In this document: positions 54,830 to 64,000 of the stretch, piece by piece
Position numbering within the stretch: the first letter of the stretch is position 1
Layout: each line of letters starts with the position of its first letter
DNA from: Przewalskia tangutica
Taxonomy: Eukaryota; Streptophyta; Magnoliopsida; Solanales; Solanaceae
Length of the DNA stretch: 64,000 nucleotides
Reading direction: 5' to 3'
NCBI GenBank assembly: GCA_029844215.1
Contig: CM056732.1
Span: forward strand, 19,370,001 to 19,434,000
Program-made: the position numbers and the translations under genes
The notes under the pieces: generated by a model
Seen by the model: the letters and a program-made list of their open reading frames with translations, nothing else
What the model was told of the DNA's origin: nothing
The model's database searches: none

Positions 54830-55250
54830 TGCTTAAGTACCCATTTACAACCTAATGGTTTATTTTCCGGAGAAAGATCAACCAACACTCAGGTGTGATT
54901 TTGCATGATGGACTTTATCTCACTTTCCATAGCTTATTTCCAAAGCGGTGCTTCTGGAGTTGACAATGCCTCCGCAATTGTCCGTGGTTCATCTTCATTC
55001 TCAACCAGATAAGCTAGAAAGTCTGGCCCAAAAGATTTCTCTTTCCTGGCCCTTTTACTTCGCCTAGGTTCAGCCTCAGGATCAGGATCAGTTGGATTCT
55101 CATCCACATTTATATCCACTTGGTCAGAGTCATCAGATTCAGGGGAATCATGACTCCGTTTGCGCGAAGTAACTTCATTTTCCTTTTTAGGAAAGATTGT
55201 CTCAAAGAATACAACAGTCCTTGATTCTAGAATTGTACCCCTATGAATAT
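54830..55250 (-). pseudogene. Copia-3 integrase-RT linker and RT start
   Basis: AEPRRSKRARKEKSFGPDFL and EALSTPEAPLWK (55119-54934), then a stop, and a short RT start ending near 54840. Confidence 0.7.
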
Positions 55251-56010
55251 TTGGTATATTTGACTTATGTACTATAACGCGATAAGCACTACTGTTCTTT
55301 GCTTATCTAATGAATATGTAATCTACAGTCTTAGGTCCTATCTTGACCTGTTTTGGTTTAGGTACCTCGACCTTAGCCAAGCAATACCATACTCTTAAGT
55401 ATTTGTAAGAGGGTGTCTTTCCATTCCATAGTTCGTATGGAGTTTTCTCCTTGCTTTTGTGAGGGACTCTATAAGAATCATGTTAGCAGTAAGAACTGCC
55501 TCTCCTCACATGTTTTGTGCAAGGTCGGAGTTGAGAAGCAGGGCGTTCATCATCCCCTTTAGCGTACGGTTCTTGCGTTCGGCAATACCGTTTGATTGAG
55601 GAGAGTATGGTGCAGTTGTTTGATGAATGATGTCGGATTGGGCACAATATTCCTCAAACGGAGCTACATACTCTTCCCCTCTATCGCTACGAATCGCTTT
55701 GATCCGTAGGCTCAATTGGTTTTCAACCTCAGCTTTATAGCGTTTAAAGGCATCAAACGCTTCATATTTACTTTTAAGTAAGTAAAGGTAACAATACTTT
55801 GTGCTATCATCGATGAAGGTCACAAAGTACTTGTTTCCCCTCTAGTTTGAGCCAACTTCAAATCACAGATGTCCATGTGAATGAGTTCAAGAGGAGCGGC
55901 CACTCGTTCTATTAAACGGAAAGACGAGTTGGTAAGTTTTGCTTCTACTCATACCTCACATTTAGATTGAGGGTTTATAGCGCCAGATGAAAACAACTCC
56001 AACTTTACCA
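55251..56010 (-). pseudogene. Copia-3 integrase
   Basis: The frame 55823-55506 has MTFIDDSTKYCYLYLLKSK (first Asp), IRSDRGEEYVAPFEEYCAQS (second Asp), HQTTAPYSPQSNGIAERKNR (Glu) and LKGMMNALLLNSDLAQNM. The core triad is present but both ends are frameshifted. Confidence 0.83.
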
Positions 56011-56521
56011 ATCGTTGAATTGATTGATAGTTTACATGTCCTAATCTATGCTGTCATAGATTGGACGACTCAAGCAAGTAAGAAGAAGCATTTGCATTTT
56101 CATTAATGTTGCGGATTATAGACATGGCGTTTAATTTAAAGAGACATTCACATGCGAATCCTCATCCTACAAAAGTGTCATTCTTAGTAATTACAAACTT
56201 GTTGGATTCGAACACTATTCGAATCAAAATACAGCATGCACTAACACTGTTCTTGAGATCAGGTTTTTCCGGATGTCCGGAACATGCATCATATTCTTCA
56301 GCTTGAGATCCTTGTCGGAGGTCATCTTGAGCACCACTATGCCTTCTCCTAACACATTGGAAGAAGCATTGTTGCCCATATAAAGCTTCTTGTCGGCAAC
56401 TGCAGTGTAGGTGGAGAAACCATTCCTGTCGGAGCATATATGACGAGTAGCACCCGTATCTAACTACCACTGCTTGGGGTTCTCCACCAAGTTTTCTTCT
56501 AGCACCGCGGCTGAGAAGTCT
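56011..56521 (-). pseudogene. Copia-3 protease and pre-integrase region
   Basis: The protease site reads DTGATRHICSDRNGFSTY just below 56470, but the preceding codons give W-stop-L where relatives have WWLD. Later frames hold KFVITKNDTFVG. Several frame changes. Confidence 0.72.
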
Positions 56522-57541
56522 TCAGTCATATAATTGAGATCTTTGTCTGCAACGACGTTCCTTGGCTTTCTTCTTGCCTTTAGCCTTCCCTTTCTGCTCG
56601 CGCTTAAGATAGAGGCAGTCTTTAATCATATGGTCAGCCTTGCCACAGTGATGGCAGTTTCCTTTGAACTTTTCGGATGCCTCACTCTTACCATCTTTCG
56701 GAAACTTTCGTTTCTTACTCGGATTGCCTCTGAGTTTAACCATGTTTGCCTTGACCTCGGTTGGTTGTTTGCCTTTAGATAAGGTCTTCTTGCTAGCCTC
56801 ATGAATATGGAGCTTGATAACAAGTTCTTCAAGAGTCATCTCCTTGGATTTGAGCTTGAGATAGCTCATGAACTCGCTCCACGAGGGAGGTCGTTTTTCA
56901 ATCAGAGAAGCAACCAAGAATGCTTCGTTAGGCTTCATGCCTTCTAGTTCCAAATCATGAATGATCAACTGAAACTCTTGAACTTGTGACATGACAGACT
57001 TGTCATTCACCATCTAAAATTTTAGAAATTTTCGGACAATAAACTTCTTAGCGCCAGTATCATGGGCACTGTATTTCATATGCAGTTTATCCCACAACTC
57101 TTTAGCGGTATTTGTTGCGCAGTATACCGTATAGAGCGGATCACATAGACAATTCAAGATGTAATTCCTGTACATGAAGTCATTTATACTCCAAGTGTCA
57201 AACTTCATTATCAGGCCATTGACATCCTGGGTACCTTAGCCCACCTCAACCATGTTATCGGCTTGAGTGTCCATCTCGTCTCCATTAGCATGAGGATCTT
57301 CAGTTAGGTATCTAGCCATACCCAACACAGTGAGGTAGAACAACATTTTCTGCTGCCACCTTTTGAAATTACCATCCGAAAACTTCTCGGGACATTTAGC
57401 TTGAAAGTTGGTAGGAATCATGACGTTTCCAATGGTTCCAAAATTGAAACCAGCGACCGGGGAAGTAGCGTTGCCCCGAGTAGCAGTGCTAGAGGAAGTG
57501 GCATGAGTAGAAGCAGAGACTGGATCTTTTCCATTCACCAT
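56522..57541 (-). pseudogene. Copia-3 gag
   Basis: ATG at 57541 (MVNGKDPVSASTHATSSS). Frame one gives CPEKFSDGNFKRWQQKMLFY and MARYLTEDP. A stop near 57236 is followed by FMYRNYILNCLCDPLYTVYC (57208-57014) and then a 163-codon frame with PPSWSEFMSYLKLKSKEMTL and a knuckle CHHCGKADHMIKDC whose Cys and His ligands are all kept. Most of gag is legible. Confidence 0.83.
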
Positions 57542-57578
57542 CTTTAGTTTTTCACAATGTATAAATTTTGCCTTAAAC

Positions 57579-58445
57579 TGTTGGTAATTATGTGTGAACA
57601 GGGATGGAAGAACTGAAAGGTTAGACAAGAAACAATGGTAGCAATGTTTGCTGAGTCGAGTGATGACACTCTCTCTTTAAGATAAAATTATCCCGTATAT
57701 AATGGCTTACGGAAAGTGGGTAATAGCCTCCCAAGATAAAAAACAACAACTTTCACAAGCACAAGCCAAATACTTGTGAATCTCTAGAAGAATTAAGAAC
57801 TCAAGATTTCTAGAAGAAGAAGAAGAAGAAGAACAGGTTCTCAAATAATCTCTAGATTTTGGATATGTTTTTGAATGATTTCAAATGAGATTTGAGACCT
57901 CTATTTATAGGTGCAAAGTGGTCATTCACATACCATGTGAATGCACTAATTGGATCACATAGAATTCCTCAAAGGTTGCCTTGATCATGCCAAGAGTGGC
58001 TGATTCATGGCCTTGAAATGAGTTCACATTTCAGAAGAATCCTTTGATTTTTGGGTTCACTGCACGTAGAGCGTCGCGGCCCTAAACTGGTGTTACCGCG
58101 GCGCTGCGTAGGCAGTAACCAAACTCGAGACACTGGACGACCGGCGTCGCGGTGCCGGAAGCGTCGCAGTGCCGGAAGCGTCGCAGGCCGCGGCTCTTCT
58201 CCAATTTTCGTATTTTGCACATTTCTTCTTTTCTCATACCGTTGTGGGAGACTCATCAATTTGGCCAATTAATCGTCCATCCTTACATGTCTTAAGAACA
58301 CTTAACATGTGTACCAACATCTCTTTCACTACTTGAAATTTAGCGACGTTGTACGATGTATGCATGTGTGTGGAAATAATATTTCCGACATGCGGGGCCC
58401 GATGTGTTCAAGTCATTAAAGACGGGATAAACTTAATCCCACTAG
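57579..58445 (-). repeat. Copia-3 5' LTR (outer end approximate)
   Basis: The inner end is CCAACA against the gag leader (plus-strand TGTTGGTAATT at 57579). A (GAA)n run lies at about 57815-57835 and a GC-rich patch at about 58060-58200. The outer end is set by similarity to the copia-2 LTR and may be off by tens of bases. Confidence 0.65.
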
Positions 58446-60526
58446 GTAAATTTGGGTTTTAGCTTGAAGATTCCAAAGAAATGAGGACATCTTTTGAGTT
58501 GCTTTCTAGGTCCGCGAGAGCGGTGTTAATTGTATGCATATGAGTTAAGTTGGTTGATATTTATCCAAAGATTCTCCAGTTCTCAGAATTTAAAAAAAAA
58601 TCAAAGGCAGTGTATTCAATTATGAACTTCACTAAAAAATAAGAGCAGCCTATTCAATTATGATGTTGCATTTACGCAGTAATGCACACAGAAATGCTCT
58701 TAAAGTAAGCGGACATGAGAATAGGAGACACAGAAGATAGTGTAGTAAGGATTATGACTAACAACTAGCTGATTTACAGCAAACTGAGTAGCAACTGTCG
58801 TGGAAAACGAGTGGAAAGATGAGAAAGACAAAGTTGTGCCTGTAAAATAGTGGCTAGAAGAAAGTAAGTCCGACTTGAAGGCTGGCTTCAAAATAGAAAC
58901 ATGAAGAGAAAGTGAATAAATAAGTAGCCATCTTTATAATTGTATACTCGAAAAGGTGACCACAGATCACAGAAATTTAGTCATCAGTGTGGTCACCAGT
59001 CACCTTTCCCTATCCATTATATGATATGTTAGTTCAATGCCTTTCTCCATTCTTTTTATGCGCCTTAGTTGGGGATCTACCATCAAATTTAATTGTGTGT
59101 GTCATACCTAGAACCTAGCAACTTCTTTTGATGACATAGCATCCAAAAGTACCCCTGCATTTACTTACTTGCATTAGGGAAAATGAAGCTTTAATCTTTA
59201 ATCTTATCACTTACTTGATTGTTCAAGTTATTGTTTTTTTGTACTGAGAGTTACACTTTAAAAAATGAAGTTCTAAGCTTTCACCAATTATTTACTTGGT
59301 GTTTATATTATGACTGCTCTCTCCATTGGGAAATATGGAGAAGCAATAACTGAAATAGCTGCTATGGCAATCGCAGTAACGCATTAAACAATGGCACTTT
59401 AGTTTACCTGAATCACTCACCAAACTAACCGAAATGCTGGTACACTTTCTATTACTTTTTAATTTTTTCCATTTGAACTTGTCCAGAAGTTTGCAGTTAA
59501 CTATGTGAGGGTCTATCTGTTAACTTTTCTCCCAGGTGACAGATGCATGCATTAATTTATCTCTCTCTCTCTCTAATCTAATACTGTATCTAGTTTTGGA
59601 CTCCTCTCAATTGTAACTTCTTTAGTTGATGATTGGTGTTGATTTTTGAAGGTACTTCAAAACACATCTGGAATAGCCAAGGTTTACTACTAAGTTGGGG
59701 ATGATAGATCTAAGCTCATTTGAAACGATGAATCAAGACGTGCTTGAAGATGCATTTTATATATGTTTTTGGGTATTATGTCTATAATATTGGAATACGG
59801 TTCTACTAGACAATGTACTTATCTCTTTCTCACATATTGTAGATAAAAGTACCTATTAATCACAAGGATGTACTTGGGAAGTTTTTGTTATGGTATATGT
59901 TTCTCATATGTTAACAGATCATGGCTTCCTGGTATAATGTCCATTGCATAAGTGTGAAGGTTGTTTTGGTACTGTTTTTACAACCCTAGATTAAAAAGGA
60001 GGATGAAGTTGCAGAAAGAAGAAAGCTATGCCATCTGGGATGGGGAGGGGGGTATTTGCCTTTTACAAAAATTTCATTAAATGAAAACATTTTATGTTTC
60101 AATTGGACAAGCAATTCACAAGCTCAAGTTTGACTATCGCAAAATGTGTGACCATCTTATCTAAAAGTCTAAACTATTAAAAAGAACTCACTTTTATTTA
60201 CTTCATAACTTTTGCTTGTTGTGATACCATATTGAAATGTGTGACCATCTAATCACAAAGCTTAAATTGTTAGACCGAACACACTTTTATTTTACTTAAT
60301 TGACATTTAATTTTAGAAAACTTGCTTGAATTTGAAAGAAAAGGAAATGGGCGATACAATCCGATGAATTCTAGAGATTTACTAGAGAAATGCCCAGCAA
60401 GTAAAAGCCTTAAAACTTTTTTCAGAAACTTACTGAACTCTATTTCTGGTCAAATGGCAAAACTATGCATTGTGTATTTGTGTTTAATTAAAGATTTGAT
60501 GATAAGAAAGAGGTTATTCTCCTCTA

Positions 60527-60720
60527 GAAATGTTGGCGGGGATACCTTGATGTTCAAACTAATGCAGTTTTCGATGCATTGGTCAGACTTGTGCACAAAT
60601 TTGAGGCACCTAATGGTGCTTATGGTGTGATCAAGAAGTTAATAAAACACTTATGGTGTGATCGAGAAGTTAATAAACCAGGTACAAATCTTAGCAAGGA
60701 CCAAAAGAAAATGTTAGAAT
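60527..60720 (+). pseudogene. Short unidentified coding-like relic
   Basis: One frame reads GYLDVQTNAVFDALVRLVHK, then FEAPNGAYGVIKKLIKHLWC and a tail to a TAA near 60720. The composition looks protein-like rather than random, but I do not recognise the family. A 31-bp tandem duplication (60619-60680) lies inside it. There is no start codon in that frame. It could be a chance frame. Confidence 0.3.
60619..60680 (+). repeat. 31-bp tandem duplication
   Basis: CTTATGGTGTGATCAAGAAG plus TTAATAAAACA is repeated once with two changes. As 31 is not a multiple of three, it shifts any reading frame through it. Confidence 0.85.
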
Positions 60721-61202
60721 AATTTCTTTCCATCTGTCTAAGCATTGGTGCGTACAATTATGCAGTACTTGTGCTGAGGCAAAACACGTACTGATGGAAT
60801 AGTCAAAGAGCACATAAGTTGGCTTGGAGCGGTACTGTTTTGCATGTATTTCTTCTTCCCATTCAAACAATTCTTAATCATCCTAAATGAAAATGGTATA
60901 TAACAGAAAGCTATAGCGATATATACCAATCTCAGAAAACTTTTCGGGTTAGTAATCTGCAAAATGCTTCCAAAAGAACTTAAATGTAGAAATGCAAATA
61001 GACGGAGAAAATGAGAGGCAATGGAGGACTGATCTGCATATGTTTCATTTGATGAGAATTATACACATCTATAACGTGAGAAATAATACGAGTAAACCAA
61101 TGTCCTACAGTTCTTCTCTTAAAACGAATTTCAGAAAGAAATAAAAAATGCTGGAGTAATATCGTAATATGTAAACTTTCTTTTCCAAAATCAAAACGTG
61201 TA

Positions 61203-63615
61203 TTAGTTCTTCGGGGCACAAAAATTCTTTAAATGCTCGATTTGTGTAGGTAGTAATCCATGAACTTTGGTCAGCTTGCATGACTGTTCTTTAATTAATC
61301 GATATGTTGATGGACTCTCCCATGGAACAATTCCATATTCGTCATTGAACGGTTCCATTTTTTCAACCAGGAATTGCCAGAAGAATGATCCTGCCCCGGA
61401 CCTGTTCCTTTTTGCAGACTTGTATATGACTTCAAGAACCATTTTGAGGAATCTATCCCGTTGAGCTGGTTCAAAATCATCATTATCATTCGACAAACCA
61501 AATTCAGTGAACAAGACAGGCTTTTTCAGTTCCCTGTCACCGTCTTCAATGTGAGAAAGCATCCATTTGGCTGCAAATTTCAACATTTGTTCGAAATTTT
61601 TGTGTTTAAACCTACAGAAAAAGAGTTTCACACATGAAAAAAAAACTTGGCTTTAAATTTGATTGGATATATCCTTTTCAACTCCTTAAATGCCTTATCC
61701 CTCTTTCTTCTTCCAATCATCACAAATTCACAAAATAAGCAAAAGAAAATCTTACCAGTGGTCTGGGTACACGTGTACGGAGGCAAAATCAACAGTTGAA
61801 AGTATAGAGTTGCGGACAAAATCGGATCCAAGATCAGCAGCCCAAGATTCAGGATTGGAAGTTGTCCTTTTGGGACTTTTAGGACCATAAAATCCTTCAA
61901 GGCCCACTGTTAGCAGGTGTTTCCTGTCAATTGATTTCACGAATGTTGACATCTCTTCTATCCAGTCCTGAAAATCGGCATAATGCTATTAATGCATCCC
62001 CAGGCAAATGTGTATGTAAGCAGAGTCCATTTTCCAAAAATGATTTGCTCAAAATTTACTAAAAATGAAAAAAAAGGCTCCCTCGCAAATGCATATACTA
62101 AATGTAAGTATGCAATTCTGAACTAAGAAAAAGCCATGTTCTGGTGTTTCGAATTAACATGCCATGGTTACATGTCTAAAGGGGAGTGACTATGAATTAT
62201 TCTGGTAAGTGTTACAGCTGATTAAAAAAGATCAATTCAATATCTCAAGTGGAGTCGTAACAAGTCATGTTAGAAAAAGGATTTGTTAAAATAAATAACT
62301 CCAATACAAAAAGGTGTCAATCTTTTTTGATACGGGGAAGTAACTAAATATGGACGTCAAAGTGAGGCCTCACAAGCTCAAGACAAAAAGTATTCATGAC
62401 TTAACTGAATGATTTGTTATCAAACAAAATCCAAACTGTAGAGATTAAATCGATGAAATAATGGACTACTCTCTTGTTAAAACATTTAACTATCAAAATG
62501 AGAGCAAGTTTAAAAGTTACCTGGAGTGTATCACCAGAAGGATCGGTCATGCAGCGAGGTTCATTAATTAGCTCCCATGCAAAGATGGTTGGATCATCCC
62601 TGTACTCTATACCCGTGTAAATGTTCCTCCTTGTTAGAACTGTCTGGAAAGATGAAATAGAATGAGGACTTAGGTCAGTACTTTAGCATAGAAAGTAGCT
62701 TTGATATCAACTTCAGGATGTCACGTGTGAGTGCAGACAAAAGAACCAACATAAGCCCAGCTCACGGTATTAGTCTAATTTTCCTCAAAACATATTACAA
62801 GGGGTTATAAACAGATCAGAAAGCAAATACGTCATTTTGTGGACAAACAAAGCAACGGTAAAATTCAAGAAAACCGACATAATTCATTTCTTTCACAAGA
62901 CATACATTTCTGCAACAATTGTGAATATTCATCAGCCTAGGAAACTACAATCAAGCAGCCCCACGGCCTTCGGATCCTCATATCTTACCACTTCAGAATT
63001 TTTGGAAGACAGAAAAGGCAAGTAAGCCTGCAACTTACATTGGAGCTATAGGATTTTAAGGTATATATCAAGTTAGAGATTAAAATTCAGAAGTCCTAGT
63101 ACAAGAGTTACTTAAAACAGAGGCAAACAAATTACTTGCCTCTATTAATAATTTCTCGAATAGAGAATAGAAGTTCAAATTTGTGGAATAAAGAGGTTTT
63201 TCAAGGTTTTTATAAAAATGTCTAGAATAGAAAGAAGCAGTGGAAACTTGTCGAATAAATAACTGTAGGCAAAAATATTGCCCAAGAATACAGAAAAAGG
63301 ACAAAGTGTTAGATGGATGTAATGTATCTTGTTCGCTGTCCAACAAATAAAAATTTCCGCATTTGGAAACATACACTCGCAGCTATCTATGGAGAAACCA
63401 CTTAATAGGAAAATTACCTTGACATAACTTTTGAAATAACGGCGGATGGATGGATCGTAGAAGAACGAATCATTGGAAGAGCTTAAAGCAACACCTTCTT
63501 CCCACGCCCACTTTACATACTGAGTCTTCCCACCATACGCTTGTAGATTGTTAACGAAGCTCAGTATCAGCCTGATTCCATTTCTTCTGGCTTCCGCAAT
63601 AACATGATCTAACGC
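61203..63615 (-). CDS. MAN: Mannan endo-1,4-beta-mannosidase (GH5), 3' exons
   Basis: Hydrolyses internal beta-1,4-mannosidic bonds of cell-wall mannans, normally as a secreted wall enzyme. Four minus-strand exons join in frame with GT...AG introns: 63418-63615 (198 bp), 62521-62643 (123 bp), 61756-61967 (212 bp) and 61203-61611 (409 bp, with TAA stop at 61203). The split Trp codon (TG/G) joins the last two exons. Motifs: ALDHVIAEARRNGIRLILSF; WELINEPRC with the acid/base Glu; VDFASVHVYPDHW; and LFTEFGLS with the nucleophile Glu. The C-terminus is GSFFWQFLVEKM to NFCAPKN. The 5' exons, including the signal peptide, lie beyond the window. No stop or frameshift is seen, so this is the only apparently intact host gene here. 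Which MAN paralogue it is cannot be told. Confidence 0.93.
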
Positions 63616-63670
63616 CTGCAACAACGGATTTCTATATTAAACAAAAGAAGCCAGACGGAGAAAATATATA

Positions 63671-63921
63671 CTCCCTCCATTCCATTTTAACTGTCATTGT
63701 AGCTCTTTTCATGCCCATTAAGAAAAACAATAAATACTGCGTATAGTTTATAATTTACCCTTATTTATTAATGTTTTTCGAGAATTGAGCAGTATTAAAA
63801 AGAACTACTTACTTCTTTAATGATAAGAGTATAGTTGGAAACAATTGTCAACTTTAGTCTTGAATTCCTAAAGTGACAATTTTTTTGAGCTAAAGCGACA
63901 GTTCAAATGGGACGAAGGGCG
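63671..63921. mobile_element. Stowaway-type (Tc1/mariner) MITE
   Basis: 251 bp flanked by TA (63669-63670 and 63922-63923). Left end CTCCCTCCATTCCATTTTAA; right end, inverted, CGCCCTTCGTCCCATTTGAA. Inner parts also pair (CTGTCATTGTAGCTC against CTGTCGCTTTAGCTC). It is typical Stowaway size, ends and target. It lies upstream of the first visible mannanase exon, most likely in an intron. Confidence 0.88.
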
Positions 63922-64000
63922 TAGATGTTTTTTACAGCAAAAAGAAGGGACAGATCCAGAAAGTAACAAGTCTCTAGACCAGAAAAAACTACTGAACAGA

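Larger units (their letters stand above)
54830..58445 (-). mobile_element. Copia-3: 5' half of a copia element related to copia-2
   Basis: Minus strand: 5' LTR, gag, protease, integrase and the first codons of RT (GCKWVLKQ near 54850), then unrelated DNA. No 3' LTR was found. Gag and integrase closely resemble copia-2, and the LTRs share TTTCCGACATGCGGGGCCC-like and CTTTAAGATAA segments. The element was truncated at its 3' end by deletion or recombination. Confidence 0.82.
58446..61202. other. Intergenic region downstream of the mannanase gene
   Basis: No intact gene is seen. A short (TC)n run lies at 59552-59572 and AT-rich DNA elsewhere. The part next to 61203 should hold the mannanase 3' UTR. 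A small coding-like relic is at 60527-60720. Confidence 0.5.

Noticed and set aside
62837..63025. Frames at 62837-63025 and 63080-63376
   Set aside because: They lie in a mannanase intron whose splice sites are clear, with no similarity to known proteins.

Overview
This is a plant nuclear sequence, most likely from an angiosperm with a repeat-rich genome. It holds one recognisable host gene, split by introns, and is otherwise dominated by LTR retrotransposons of the plant Ty1/copia, Ty3/Athila and Ty3/Tekay (chromovirus) lineages. By the boundaries set out here, roughly 84% of the 64 kb is LTR-retrotransposon DNA. The species cannot be named from the sequence alone; the CYP76-like relic and the element types suggest a eudicot.

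Layout. 1-2221: a Tekay-type LTR on the minus strand, cut by the window edge and abutting a plant-mobile-domain-like remnant (2222-2607). 4440-5889: a broken CYP76-like cytochrome P450 3' end joined on the same strand to a decayed copia gag/protease fragment with a short LTR (5888-6097). 6882-26981: a stack four insertions deep. Copia-1 (target duplication AATTC) is split inside its integrase by a deleted Athila-like element, Athila-A (9499-23509). The 5' LTR of Athila-A holds a ~0.7 kb hAT-like DNA transposon (10307-19521, 8-bp duplication TATGTGAT). That in turn holds a second Athila-like element, Athila-B (10476-18991). 27212-54029: a stack three deep. Copia-2 on the minus strand contains Tekay element Gypsy-1 (28312-48636, duplication AAGGT), whose gag is split by Gypsy-2 (32020-42322). 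54830-58445: the 5' half of a third copia element, related to copia-2. 58446-61202: spacer with a short coding-like relic. 61203-63615: the last four visible exons of a GH5 endo-beta-mannanase on the minus strand, with clean splice sites and both catalytic glutamates. A Stowaway-type MITE lies just upstream, probably in an intron.

No element looks autonomous as read: every gag or pol region carries stops or frameshifts. Some of these may be consensus errors, because otherwise near-identical LTR pairs differ mainly in GC-rich patches. The most interesting unexplained structure is a set of RNA-type hairpins directly upstream of polypurine tracts in three lineages (Athila, Tekay, copia-1), with compensatory or wobble-preserving changes between copies. 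The Athila elements carry the hairpin-plus-purine-tract module twice. A second cross-family signal is a GC-rich palindromic patch in the LTRs of Athila, Tekay and copia elements alike.
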